64,000 nt of DNA from Tricholomella constricta (Eukaryota > Basidiomycota > Agaricomycetes > Agaricales > Lyophyllaceae), in the NCBI GenBank assembly GCA_013368375.1, contig JAACJP010000032.1:248001-312000 (forward strand). The letters run 5' to 3'. How positions within the stretch are numbered: the stretch's first letter is position 1; each line of letters opens with the position of its first letter. Of the stretch, positions 21,686 to 32,667 are shown piece after piece. Under the pieces are notes generated by a model. That model was not told the DNA's origin. It did not search any database and worked only from the letters and a program-made list of their open reading frames with translations. Both the position numbers and the translations under genes were made by a program.

Positions 21686-24600
21686 TCGCACAACGGGTGA
21701 AAAGTACGCCCCCGTTGTCTAGTCGTAATCGGTTCGCCCCCCTATCTGTAGAGTACCCCAATATACTTAATATTGCTGCTACTTCTATGGGTGAACCAAT
21801 CGACGAAGACGTACAATCCTCTCCTGACCAAACGCCATCTCCTTTGGTCGCTCCGACCGAGCCGACTGTACCGTCGCGTCGCGGACTACCGCGCTGGGAA
21901 AAGCGACTGCCCCGTCGCTTCGTGATCGCCGCCTCCCCCGACTCCTTATCCTTGTCGCTCAAGGTCGAGCTCGAGACCACCAACGCCCAAGAGACGCATT
22001 CGCTCGCTGCCCTCGTTGACAGCGGGGCTTCGGCTTGCTTCATCAACACTGCCTTCGTTGAAAAGCACAAGCTGAAGACGCGACGGCTGAATCACCCGAC
22101 ACGTGCCTACAATGTTGACGGAACCCCTAATGAGGCGGGCGCCATTGAATACGTCGTGGACGCAGTCTTATGTTACGACGGTCACTCCGAGCGCGTTCTG
22201 TTCGCGGTCGCAGGTATTGGGAATCAGGATCTCATTCTCGGATTCACCTGGCTCCGAGACCACAACCCCGACATTGACTGGGCGACGGGAAAGGTGAAAA
22301 TGAGTCGAGCGCCGACACGTTGCGACACCTGCAAGGTTGAGGTCAAGGAGGAGCGTCGTTCACGCACCAAGCTGCGAGCCGCCATTCGGGCTTGTCAGGC
22401 GGAAGGAATCCCGACAGTCAAGCCCGACCTGCGAGCCCCGACCTGCCCCTACGTCGAAGACGACTCCGACACCGACGAGTTCCTCCCCTACACTCCGATC
22501 ATGGAGGAACCCGATCCAGAGTCGGACGACTTCCTGGTGGAGACCTTCCTGAACGGCGATCGCATCTTTGCGACTGCGATCCACCCCCCTCCAACCGAAA
22601 TGCACATTCGCGCCAGTCAAACGACATCGCAGCGACTCGCTGAGGCGCATGCCGCGAACTCTGCGCCTAAGTCGTTCCGCGACGCCGTTCCGACCCACCT
22701 CCACGACTTTGAGGATGTTTTCTCCAAGGTCGCATTCGACGAACTCCCCAATTGCAAACAGTGGGATCACGCGATTGAGTTGGAGCCGGGCGCTTCGCCG
22801 TCCGGCACCAAAGTCTACCCACTGTCGCCAGCGGAGCAAGTCGAGCTCGATGCGTTCCTCAAGGAGAACCTCGAGTCGGGTCGGATCCGTCCGTCGAAGT
22901 CGCCCATGGCTTCGCCAGTGTTCTTCATCAAGAAGAAGGATGGTGCGCTCTGGCTGGTGCAGGACTATCGGACACTCAACGCGCTTATGGTGAAGAACCG
23001 GTACCCACTGCCGCTCATTAGCGAACTGGTGAACAACCTCCGCGGCGCGCGGTACTTCACCAAGCTGGACGTCCGATGGGGGTACAACAACGTTCGGATC
23101 AAGGAAGGCGACGAGTGGAAGGCAGCGTTTTGGACGAACCGCGATCTCTTCGAGCCGCTCGTCATGTTCTTCGGCCTCACGAACAGCCCCGCCACATTCC
23201 AGACCATGATGAATGACATCTTCCGCGATCTGATCGCCGAGGGTGTTGTTTGCGTGTACCTCGACGATATCTTGATTTACACCAAGACTCTCGAGGAACA
23301 CCGTCGGGTCGCGCGACTCGTGCTGGACCGACTCCGCGAACATAAGTTGTTCTTAAAACCCGAGAAATGCGAGTTTGAACAGACCAAGGTCGAGTATCTT
23401 GGGCTGATCATCTCGCACGGGCAAGCGGAAATGGATCCGGTCAAGGTCGCTGGAGTGTCGGAGTGGCCGGTGCCGAGGAACAAGAAGGAGGTGCAAGCGT
23501 TCTTGGGCTTCACCAATTTCTACCGACGGTTCATCCAGGATTTCTCGCACCACGCCCGACCCCTGTTTGATTTGATGGGCAAGGACGCTGCCTGGCGCTG
23601 GGAAGCGTCGGAGCAGTCGGCCTTTGACCTCCTGAAGTCTGCGATCACGTCGCGACCGGTGCTTGCATTCCCCGACGACGACCGACCGTACCGCATCGAA
23701 GCTGACTTGTCCGACTTCGCGACGGGCGCGGTCCTGTCGCAAGAGTCGCCGTCCAATGGCAAGTGGCACCCGGTCGCGTTCTACTCGAAGAGCTTGAACG
23801 CAGTCGAGCGGAACTACGAGATCCACGACAAGGAGATGCTGGCGATCATCCGGTCTCTGGAGGAGTGGCGACATTTTGTGGAAGGCGCAAAGCACAAGGT
23901 GGAGATCTTGACCGACCACAAGAACCTTGAGTACTTCCTCACCGCGAAGAAACTCAATCGGCGGCAAGCCCGCTGGTCGCTCTACCTTGCCAACTTCGAC
24001 TTCACCCTCCACCACCGTCCGGGACGCAGCATGGGCAAACCCGATGCCCTGTCGCGTCGCGCTGATCACGGCGACGGAAGTGGCGACAATGCCGACATCG
24101 TGCTCCTCAAACCCGAGTTCTTCGCGATTCGCGCGACCGAGGGTCTGGCACTGGTCGGAGAAGAAGACGACGTGCTGAAAGCGATCCGCAAGGGCAATCG
24201 CGACGGTGCACAGGAGGACGCGGTCGTGAAAGCGGCGCAACTGGTCAAGGCATCCAAGACTGCCGGTCGCTCCCTACGCTTCGGCGAGTGGGGGGAGGAA
24301 GGTGGTCTGCTCATGTTCCGTGGACGGATCTATGTCCCGAACATTCCTGACCTCCGCCGACGCATTGTGGAGCAGCATCATGACTCCAAGGTCGCCGGTC
24401 ACCCGGGTCGCTGGAAGACGCTCGAGCTGGTGTCGCGCAACTACTGGTGGCCCCAGATGTCGCGCTTCATCGGTTCATACACCAGCACCTGCGACATGTG
24501 CTTGCGCACGAAACCCCGCCGCCAACTCCCTGTTGGACAGCTGCAGCCGCTCCCAATTCCTGAAGGCCGATGGAATGTCGTTTCGGTCGACTTCATCACC

Positions 24601-25722
24601 GAGCTCCCAGAGTCCAACGGCCATGATGCGATCATGAACGTCGTGGATTCAGTCGGAAAACGCGCGCATTTCATCGCGTCGCACATGACCTGTTCGGCCT
24701 TGGGAGCTGCGAATCTCTACCGTCGCCACGTCTGGAAGCTGCACGGTCTCCCCGACGCATTCGTCTCCGATCGAGGTCCACAGTTTGTTGCCGAGTTCAC
24801 GCGCAAATTGTACCGGCTCCTGGGTATCAAGCTGTCGGCCTCGACGGCCTACCACCCGCAGACCGACGGGCAAACTGAGCGCGTCAACCAGGAGCTGGAA
24901 CAGTTCTTGTGGGTCTTCTGCAACGAGCGCCAGAACAACTGGGAGGACCTTCTGCCCGACGCCGAATTCAGTTACAACAACCATGTACATTCGGCGACAC
25001 AGCAGACCCCTTTCTTGCTCGACACTGGTCGGCATCCGCGCATGGGCTTTGAGCCTCGTCGGGGCGCTTCCAAGAACGAGTCGGCCGACGAGTTCGTGGA
25101 GCGCATGAAGGAAGCGCAGGAGGAAGCCAAGGCGGCGCTTTCAAAAGCCAAAGACGACATGGAGCGGTATTACAATCAGCGACACGCCCCGACACCCGAC
25201 TACCAGCCGGGTGACAAGGTGTACTTGGACGCGACCGACATTTCTACGACCCGACCGTCTAAGAAATTATCGCATCGCTACCTTGGCCCTTTCGTCGTGC
25301 AAAGGCGAGTCGGCCCGCTCGCATACCGCCTCCTGCTGCCTCAGTCCATGAAGCGCATCCACCCAGTCTTCCACGTCATAAAGCTTGTCCCCGCCGTCGC
25401 TGACCCAATCGAAGGTCGACAGTCCGACCCTCCGCCGCCACCAGACATCATCGATGACGAACCCCACTACGAAGTCCACAAAATCCTCGACAGTCGCATC
25501 TTCCGCAAGAAACTTCAGTACAAAACCTTGTGGAAAGGCTACGGCTATGAAGAAGCTTCGTGGGAGCCCCGGGAGAACGTCGCCGCACCCGACCTGGTTC
25601 GCAAGTTCCACCGCGACAATCCTGATGCTGCGCGCCACATCCGTGGCATCTTCACTCAATCCCCCGCCGTCTTCGCCACCGTCACCCCGCACCGAGCCGT
25701 TGCGATTCAAAAGGGGGGGTGA
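21631..25722 (+). CDS. pol polyprotein with C-terminal chromodomain
   Basis: The frame is open from 21631 to TGA 25720-25722 and overlaps gag by 55 bp in the -1 frame. The first in-frame GTG is at 21697 and there is no early ATG, so expression probably uses -1 frameshifting. Counting residues from 21697: protease with L-V-D-S-G-A-S at about 104; RT at about 350-560 with Y-L-D-D in 'VCVYLDDILIY'; RNase H from about 660; integrase HHCC finger at about 890-945; DDE core with 'VDFI', 'VSDRGPQF' and 'QTERVNQE'; chromodomain at about 1255-1315 ('EVHKILDSR...LWKGY...SWEP'). The chromodomain probably steers integration to marked chromatin, as in other chromoviruses. No in-frame stop is seen. Confidence 0.93.
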   Translation, partial: PDSRVGRPDRLGHGRGFLVAQRVKSTPPLSSRNRFAPLSVEYPNILNIAATSMGEPIDEDVQSSPDQTPSPLVAPTEPTVPSRRGLPRWEKRLPRRFVIAASPDSLSLSLKVELETTNAQETHSLAALVDSGASACFINTAFVEKHKLKTRRLNHPTRAYNVDGTPNEAGAIEYVVDAVLCYDGHSERVLFAVAGIGNQDLILGFTWLRDHNPDIDWATGKVKMSRAPTRCDTCKVEVKEERRSRTKLRAAIRACQAEGIPTVKPDLRAPTCPYVEDDSDTDEFLPYTPIMEEPDPESDDFLVETFLNGDRIFATAIHPPPTEMHIRASQTTSQRLAEAHAANSAPKSFRDAVPTHLHDFEDVFSKVAFDELPNCKQWDHAIELEPGASPSGTKVYPLSPAEQVELDAFLKENLESGRIRPSKSPMASPVFFIKKKDGALWLVQDYRTLNALMVKNRYPLPLISELVNNLRGARYFTKLDVRWGYNNVRIKEGDEWKAAFWTNRDLFEPLVMFFGLTNSPATFQTMMNDIFRDLIAEGVVCVYLDDILIYTKTLEEHRRVARLVLDRLREHKLFLKPEKCEFEQTKVEYLGLIISHGQAEMDPVKVAGVSEWPVPRNKKEVQAFLGFTNFYRRFIQDFSHHARPLFDLMGKDAAWRWEASEQSAFDLLKSAITSRPVLAFPDDDRPYRIEADLSDFATGAVLSQESPSNGKWHPVAFYSKSLNAVERNYEIHDKEMLAIIRSLEEWRHFVEGAKHKVEILTDHKNLEYFLTAKKLNRRQARWSLYLANFDFTLHHRPGRSMGKPDALSRRADHGDGSGDNADIVLLKPEFFAIRATEGLALVGEEDDVLKAIRKGNRDGAQEDAVVKAAQLVKASKTAGRSLRFGEWGEEGGLLMFRGRIYVPNIPDLRRRIVEQHHDSKVAGHPGRWKTLELVSRNYWWPQMSRFIGSYTSTCDMCLRTKPRRQLPVGQLQPLPIPEGRWNVVSVDFITELPESNGHDAIMNVVDSVGKRAHFIASHMTCSALGAANLYRRHVWKLHGLPDAFVSDRGPQFVAEFTRKLYRLLGIKLSASTAYHPQTDGQTERVNQELEQFLWVFCNERQNNWEDLLPDAEFSYNNHVHSATQQTPFLLDTGRHPRMGFEPRRGASKNESADEFVERMKEAQEEAKAALSKAKDDMERYYNQRHAPTPDYQPGDKVYLDATDISTTRPSKKLSHRYLGPFVVQRRVGPLAYRLLLPQSMKRIHPVFHVIKLVPAVADPIEGRQSDPPPPPDIIDDEPHYEVHKILDSRIFRKKLQYKTLWKGYGYEEASWEPRENVAAPDLVRKFHRDNPDAARHIRGIFTQSPAVFATVTPHRAVAIQKGG
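21676..21685 (+). promoter_or_regulatory. possible gag-pol -1 shift at a shifty stop
   Basis: The gag frame ends GAT TTT TAG. Slipping back one base on the T run (T-TTT before TAG) enters the open pol frame. There is no perfect X-XXY-YYZ heptamer, and no strong stem was evident just downstream. Inference only. Confidence 0.3.
25709..25722 (+). promoter_or_regulatory. polypurine tract of the chromovirus
   Basis: AAAAGGGGGGGTGA immediately before the 3' LTR at 25723; it overlaps the end of pol. Confidence 0.85.
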
Positions 25723-26226
25723 TGTCAGGGGAACTCTCGTTCATGCTCTCCGACGCTCACAGATCGTTCCCCGACTCACACGTTCGCCCCCGACTGACCG
25801 ATCGCGATCCCGACCCGACGCTCCGACCCAAGCGTCGGTGTACATACTTACTCACTTCCTGTCGCTTCCTCTCACTCCCCGCGCGCGCCCGACGCCGATC
25901 CCGACTACCCGACATCCCGACATCGGCTGCCCCGCCTCGTGCCCGTACCCTGGGCCACGAGGATCGGACAGCGTCGGGAACGTGTCCATACACGCGCCGC
26001 ACACCATTCGTTATTATTACATGTACAGTACACTCTGGAGGACCGGCCCTCACGTCCTACACTCATATATAGTCGGCCCCCTGGCATTTGAGAATCCTTT
26101 ACACTATTCTCTTTGGATTCCCCCTTGCCAGGTAAGCCTTACTTACCTTCGTTACTGTACATCAATATAACTTCGGATTCCCCCTTGCCAGTGTGATCAC
26201 GCTCCACCGCAAGGGTTGCCCTAACA
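25723..26226 (+). repeat. 3' LTR of the complete chromovirus
   Basis: 504 bp, about 97% identical to the 5' LTR, followed by target duplication GGAAC. Confidence 0.95.
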
Positions 26227-26270
26227 GGAACCCTTACACTATTCTCTTCAGATTCCCCTTTGCTAGGTGA
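26227..26270 (+). repeat. old degenerate LTR, second part
   Basis: The segment 'cccttacactattctcttcagattcccc' continues the LTR interrupted at 19851. It ends in target duplication GGTGA of the reverse LTR. Confidence 0.8.
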
Positions 26271-26898
26271 TGTTAGGGCGACCTCCGAGCAGAGCTTAGT
26301 CGTACTGGCAGAGGGGAATCCAATGTTATATTATGTACGTAGAGAGAGCGTAAGTAAACCTACCTGGCAGAGGGCAATCCAATGAGAATAGAGTAAAGGA
26401 TTCCCCCATGTCAAGAGGACGACTATCTACGAGTAAAATATGTGAGGGCCGGCTCTCTGGAATGTATGGTACGTAAATGATAACAAATGGGCAGCGGTGC
26501 ATGTATGAACACGTTCCTGACGCTGTCCGGTCCTTGTGGCTCAGGGTGCGGGCGCACGAGGTCAGGCAACCAACGTCGGGACGTTGGGAGTCGGGATCGG
26601 GCGCGCGCTGGAAGGGGGAAGTAGCGACAGGAAAATATAAGTATGTACACCGACGCTTGGGGCAGAGCGTCAGGGTCGGGATTGCGATCGGTCAGTCAGG
26701 CGCGTGATCATCTGAGGAATGGTCGGTCACGTGCTCGTCCGAGGAATCGGATGGTCACGTGCTCATCCGAGGAATCAGTCGGTCACGTGATCATCTGAGG
26801 AACAGTCGGTCACGTGATCATCTGAGGAGCAGTCGGTCACGTGCTCATCCAAGGAATTGGATGGTCACGTGATCGCACGAATGGGTGTTCCCCTAACA
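26271..26898 (-). repeat. solo LTR, family B, reverse orientation, expanded to 628 bp, TSD GGTGA
   Basis: Reads TGTTAGGGCGACC...TTCCCCTAACA on the plus strand, that is, a family B LTR in reverse. The 5-bp duplication GGTGA lies at 26266-26270 and 26899-26903. It is about 135 bp longer than the other B copies because of a tandem array near its U3 end (26700-26880). Confidence 0.92.
26700..26880. repeat. minisatellite of CACGTG-containing units inside the LTR
   Basis: About seven 27-28-bp units of the form '(G)GTCACGTG-tcatc-gaggaat'. Six contain a perfect TCACGTG, and the first is degenerate (GCGTGATC). Other family B LTRs have a single 'catgtgatcgc' at this place, so the array is a local expansion. 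CACGTG is the palindromic core bound by many bHLH factors. Confidence 0.85.
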
Positions 26899-26903
26899 GG
26901 TGA

Positions 26904-26995
26904 GCAGTACATGCACTTGTTTACTGCACAGTTAATACAACTTTGGATTCCTCTTTGCTAGTGTGATAACGCTCCACTGTAAGGTTGCCCTAACA
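26904..26995 (+). repeat. old degenerate LTR, third part
   Basis: Aligns with the last 90 bp of family A LTRs ('tttggattcctctttgctagtgtgataacgctcc...') and ends CCCTAACA. Confidence 0.8.
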
Positions 26996-27244
26996 CTGTA
27001 ATTCTTTAGGGTATTTTTGATATTTCAGGTTTAATTTGTGCTACAATACTTTAGATCCACACTTCTAATGCATAACTAAAGAACTTGTTGAGAGCTGATT
27101 TCATCTAGAGAGACCTGAACACAAGAGGTCTACCAATTTTTGCAATAGCTTGCACCCAATTTGGTGTGTTTGTCACAGAAAAGATACATCATGTGATGTT
27201 GGCAGGATATGACTACCTTATTACATAATGACCAGCATGCCGGA

Positions 27245-30200
27245 TAGTGTTGCCGCCAAAGTGAACTCACTTCGAAGTGAGTTCGCTTCAGTTCAAAAAT
27301 GACATCACTTCGTTTCAGTTCATTTGATGAAGTGTAACGAAGTGAAGTTCACGAACTGGTCACGAAGTGAAGTTCACAAACTGGTCACAAAGTGATCAGA
27401 TCATGATGTAAGTACTGATAAGATATCACGTTGTCTGTCATGTTGCTTTCTGGCACGTCATCTGCAATACTTTGCACCCGATTTCACTCTCTCTCCCTTC
27501 GTCCCAATTGTGGTTCCTACTCCTCTGTGTCGGTTACACTCTCTACAACTAGTCTAGTCTAGTCTCTAGTCTCTAAGGTCCGGCCGCTCTATGAAACAAG
27601 ACAAAGCAATTAAAATATCGGAGCATACCACAATTTTAGTATTTAGAGCGCACTGTACTGAACAGATTTCTCCACCATGGACTTTCGGTTCCGTCATGTT
27701 ATCCCAGAGATCGACGAGGACATGTTTCCTGAACCTGGAGATCCTAACTGCTGGCAGTCTCCTCAACAGCCTCCCCCTGGAGGCTTTCACCAACCTCAAC
27801 ACTCTGGAGGCTATTCTCATCCTCAGTCGCAAGATCTCATGCCGACAGCCTTCCACAACCCGCACCTCTACCCTTTTGGTTATCAACAGCCTCCACCCAC
27901 CAATCTTCCACCTTACAGCCTTGGCCACCCGTTTTTTTACCCAGATCTTACCAGTCCACTCCAGGACACTCAGTCAACAACTTTGAATGCATCATCTAGT
28001 ACCCCTACACTTACAGCTGGTCAAAAAACAAAAGACTCTACAGAATGGGACAACCCAACCAAGGAAGCGTGCACGAAAATCAGCTACTGTGACAGCGGTG
28101 AGCAGTGCTTCTGGCTCCCAAATGATTGACTCGGTGTCGATACGTGTAGCGGCAGCAGATTGCAGCGTAGGGCCTTCTGAACTTCCTTCTGCTCACACTA
28201 GTCCCCCACCGCCCCTACATTCCTTCACTGCTGCAGCTGAAGATGTGCTCAATCTCGGGTGCAAAAATTCGAAATCTACGGCGACCGATGTCTGGCATTT
28301 TTTGCGTGCTCTGGATACTGCCCAGGAGCCTGCGATTTGACCCGACAAGCACACTGAACCTGTCCTGACCAACAATCTGACAACTTTGCTATTTGTAGGC
28401 TGCAAACTTTGCAAGTACGTTCACAATTTCATTCAAAGATGTATTCTAATGGAATTTTGTTATCGTATTTGCAGGAAGTGGAAGACATGGAGGCACTCAA
28501 GTGGCATGACAAGTTGCTATCGTGCTGACTTGAAGAATAATCATTTGAATGACTACGAGGCAGCAGTTAAGCAATTGGGACTCAAGCAGTCCACAAGCAA
28601 TCCACCGGCTCCGAGAACGACACCTGACCATGGTCCTTTCTCTCTTGACACTTTCTATCACCTCCTAATGAAGTGGATTGTTGTTGACAATCAGGTATGT
28701 TTTTTCGAGTCCTACAGATGGAATGATTGTGTTTTAGCCATTATTTCAGTCTGTCAATGTTGTGGAGTGTCCCGAATTCAGGGAACTGCTGGACTATCTT
28801 GGAAATGACAAAATCGATGATGATGACATCCCTCATCGAACAAAAATTATGCAGATGATCTACGATGAACACCAGAAGATGCGGCAGCAAATCATGGCTG
28901 AGCTTCGAGTATGTATTCTTGTGATACACAATAATTGCACTGACCATTCGGTTTTCCTTCAGAGGGCTCAAGGACGAGTTTCGTACACATGTGATCTATA
29001 GAGTGACCCTAATCTGGCATTGTACATGGCCGTCACTGCTCATTTTTACATCCGGAAAAATGGTCGCCTTATTTTGCGAAGATATTTGGTTGTATTCCGT
29101 CATGTGTTCGGCAGTCACTCTGGAGTTAATTTTGCAAACACTCTCATTAAAATCTTCAATGAGTTGGGCATCATTTATATGGTACATTGTTCAAGTAATA
29201 ATTATTCCAGCTTGTATCTCATGCTTCCCTTCATCTAGCTTGCTCTTATCACGATGGACAATACCTCGAACAACAATACAATGATGGATGAGCTCGAAAG
29301 AATTCTTCGAAGCCGTGGTATTCCTTTTGATGCAGACAGAGATTGTATATGGTATGCCATGAACAGTTGTCATTTTGAATATGTTTTTGATTATTCCAAC
29401 AGTTGTTTTCCCCACATTATCAACCTCGCATGCCAAGCCATTCTCGAGGCACTCAAGCAAACTCCTGCCCTTGGCCTCTCTTTTGCTACCGGATCTACAA
29501 CAAAGTCCTACCTCCAATCCCTCAAAACCGACCTCATTGGGACATGCCGCAGTGTTGTTGCTGCGTGCCGTGCATCAGGACATCGCTGACAGGAGCTGCA
29601 GAGGATTATTTGCGAGGGGAACAAGAAGGACACTTGGCATGGTGAGCTACCAAGTGACAAGAAGCATTTAAAATTACTTCAGCTCCTTTGTGATTGCGAG
29701 ATGCACTGGTCATCTACATATCTGATGATAGATCCGATGATCTACTTGTACCCGATGAATCTTTTGGTCCACTTTCAGTTCCCAACATTGACTTTACTTT
29801 TCTTCCTACCAGGCTGTTCGAAGGTTTCTGCTTAACATAGACCTGTCCGACCTATCGCACCATCTCTTTTCTGATTGGCAACTCAACATACTTCGTGACA
29901 TTCATCAAGTTCTCGAGCTTCCCCATGCGGCGCAGGACTTCCTCTCAGCTGAGCGCACACTCACGTTGTCACTTTTGCTCCCCTTATACGAGGTTCTCAT
30001 TGAGCAATGGAAGCTGCTACAAGCAACCATTCCCGAACTTGCACCTTACATCGAGGTCGGTATTAAGAAAATCAAAGACTATGTTGGACAAGCACGGAAG
30101 ACACACATTTATGTGCATGCAATGGGTAAGCCATGTTGATATACAATTTCGACAATTTTCTGATCTCTTAATAGTCTTAAATCCATCTATGAAGTTTGAA

Positions 30201-31351
30201 TGGATGGAAAAGCACTGGGGAGTTGTCGAGACAAATACATCTCGGAGGTGGATCAAGGAATCGGTGCATTCAAGGACTTTCAGATATTCGATGTAGACAC
30301 TGACACTTCAATACCGCAGATGCTGAAGTACCAGCGATCGCTGTGGCAGGAGACTATGTCGCATTCTCGCACTGTATTACCTCTCGATCACTGGCTCTCT
30401 GCCCCCTCCGTCACAGCGCACTCGCAAGCACTGGGGTTTACAAGACTTTCTGGCATCAATGTAGTTGTTTGACGGTCTACCTCGATGTCAGCTATCCCCT
30501 CTTGGCCACCTGCATCATCGAGCCAACCTACACATGTCCCAACCTCGGAAAAAGTCCTTAACCAGGAAGTCCACGAGCTTATCGAAGACCAACACATCAT
30601 AGACTAGGAGCTGAGGTGCTATGAAGATGATGGCGTTACTCCTATATCAGAGCACTTGGAGGATCTTACTCGGCATTGGGAGGTAAGTGTCCAGTGTGGT
30701 CCAGTCTTGGCTTTGCTTTTCTGACCAGTACATCTTTCCTCAGTGTCACGAACATTCATATCCCTTGTTGTTTCCCTTGTTGTTTCATGTTTCGATGGAC
30801 GTCCTCCTGGCGCAGGCCTCTGCTGTTCCTTGCAAACATGTTTTCTCATCCAGCAAGGAGACATCCACAGCCCAATGTAGCAGACTCTCTCCAAAACTCA
30901 TGGAAGTCCTTCAAATACTCAAGTTCTCTTACAAACAAGAGTGTCTTAGCTTTACCGACGATCTTCTTGCACAGGAAAAGGATTATACTATTGCAGGACC
31001 AGTCACACCCGGCGCGATTGCAGAGCTGACTAGGACTGGGAGGTTTTTGGAGCTCGCCGAGATCCTTTCAAACGTGGACACCACAGTATGATCAATTATA
31101 GTCAAACTGGTGATATCTTATATACATGATCCAATTGATTCACCTTGTAAATTACATTCAAATAACAGCTACAGAAAGGGAGAGCTACTTCTAACGACCA
31201 TCGACGAGTTCGCCATTCCGCTTTTGGCAATTGATGGTATTTGGACACTGTTTGTGCCCACTTCGCGAGGACTTCGCCAGTTCACTTCGTTGCATGAAGT
31301 GGGAACGAAGTGTCACTTCACTTTGCTTCAGTTCACTTCACGGCAACACTA
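27245..31351 (+). mobile_element. hAT-superfamily DNA transposon, 4.1 kb, decayed
   Basis: Terminal inverted repeats start TAGTGTTGCCG at 27245 and end with the complement CGGCAACACTA at 31351. The 8-bp duplication ATGCCGGA flanks them exactly (27237-27244 and 31352-31359), which is diagnostic for hAT. About 110 bp inside each end is packed with CACTTCG/CGAAGTG motifs in both orientations, typical of transposase-binding subterminal repeats. The encoded transposase has several stops. Confidence 0.93.
27677..31091 (+). pseudogene. hAT transposase, inactivated
   Basis: Starts at ATG 27677 with a Pro/Gln-rich N-terminus. A BED-type zinc finger follows at about 28396-28555 ('CKLC', then 'KTWRHSSGMTS...NNH') across a GTACGT...CAG intron. 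The catalytic region reads 'CDL-stop-SDPNLALYMAVTAHFY' (about 28990-29050) and 'MDNTSNNNTMMDELE' (about 29253-29297). The C-terminal hATC dimerisation domain lies at about 30795-31000 ('VFSSSKETSTAQCSRLSPKLMEVLQ'). Defects: a frameshift near 28020-28070, TAG at 28999-29001 where the family has Trp, and TGA at 29587-29589. Several introns look intact. It would have cut and pasted the element. Confidence 0.85.
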
Positions 31352-31359
31352 ATGCCGGA

Positions 31360-31876
31360 GTGATTGCCTATTTTAAACAAAGAAATCATGGTTTAAATAT
31401 TTATTTACTCTAGTCCAATGTGGCTCAACTGGGTGACCTGGCAACATGGCGCATCATGTGGTACTACCAAACAGTTGCAAACAAAATGCTGCACGTTTTC
31501 GGGTTGGACACGGTGACACATCAATCACGCCTGATTCTCGTGTTTACGAATTCAAGGCTTCTCTTGCCTAGAAGAAGGACAAGGTCAAGCTGAAACTTCC
31601 CCCCAGGATTTTCATCGTGACCCTCCTTTGCTAGGTGAGCTGATCCATCTTCATCCCAAGGGATTTTCATAGTGACCACTTCATATAGCTGAGTCACGCC
31701 AGGCGCCCAGTATTTTCGCATCCCACCCACCCTATTCTCCCCTCTTCTTACGGTAGTACTCGTACATGCATTACTGGCTAGATGCTGTTTTCACTACAGT
31801 ATATCTTACTGTTATTTCTGTACAGCACTACCTCAATTCCAAAAAATCAAATTAAGTCAGATCGGCAACCAGCTGG
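31360..31876. other. no gene recognised
   Basis: Between the hAT element and a solo LTR; short ORFs only. Confidence 0.4.
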
Positions 31877-32366
31877 TGTTAGGGGAACTCCCTTTCGCGC
31901 CCTCCGATGCTCACCGACCGTCCCCCGACCCGTGCGATCGCTACTGACCAATTGCGATCCCGACCCCAACGCTCTGCCCCAAGCGTCGGTGTACATACTT
32001 ATACCTTCCTGTCGTTACTCCTCCTTCCAGCGCGCGCCCGATCCCGATGCCCGACATCCCGACGTCGGTCGCCCGACCTCGTGCCCGCACCCTGAGCCAC
32101 GAGGATCGGACAGCATCGGGAACGTGTACATACACGCGCCGCTGCCCATCCGTTATCATTTACGTACCATACACCCCAGAGAGCCGGCCCTCACGTATTT
32201 TACTCATATATAGTCGTCCTCCTGACATAGGGGAATCCTTTACTCTATTCTCATTGGATTCCCCTCTGCCAGGTAGGTTTACTTACGCTCTCTCTATTGT
32301 ACATAATATAACATTGGATTCCCCTCTGCCAGTATGACTAAGCTCTGCTCGGAGGTCGCCCTAACA
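31877..32366 (+). repeat. solo LTR, family B, without matching target duplication
   Basis: TGTTAGGGGAACTCC...GTCGCCCTAACA, 490 bp. The flanks GCTGG and ATTTC do not match. The missing duplication suggests recombination between LTRs of two different insertions, with loss of whatever lay between. Confidence 0.9.
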
Positions 32367-32667
32367 ATTTCTCCCCTCAGGTAAGCTGGTTTTACTCTGG
32401 TTTTACTCGGGAAATCTCCTTGCTCACCAACACGACCATCAGTCAGTGGCGTTGAGATTTTTTATTCGAGTCGCCCTCCCACCGCATTACCCTTATCGAG
32501 TCGCCCTCCTTTTTGTATTTTATTGGTCCTCACGTCAGGTACGCGATATGTAAGTGATCACGATCATGATCGGACTAGATGCCGATCGGTAATGAATCGA
32601 GCGAAGGATGCCGGCGGCATGTAGCAGCACTCGAGCTTTTTCCGTGTTTCTCTCAGACTCCCAGGAT

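Larger units (their letters stand above)
19852..26226 (+). mobile_element. complete chromodomain Ty3/gypsy element (chromovirus), TSD GGAAC
   Basis: Both LTRs are 504 bp and the element is 6375 bp, flanked by GGAAC at 19847-19851 and 26227-26231. It has gag, a single long pol ORF (protease, RT, RNase H, integrase, chromodomain), a self-priming type PBS and a PPT. I count about 14 LTR differences in 504 bp (about 97% identity), 13 of them transitions, so the insertion is moderately young. Pol is open throughout; gag appears to need a frame correction near its N-terminus. Confidence 0.95.

Noticed and set aside
26477..26707. ORFs in the reverse solo LTR
   Set aside because: LTR sequence with internal promoter motifs, not a gene.
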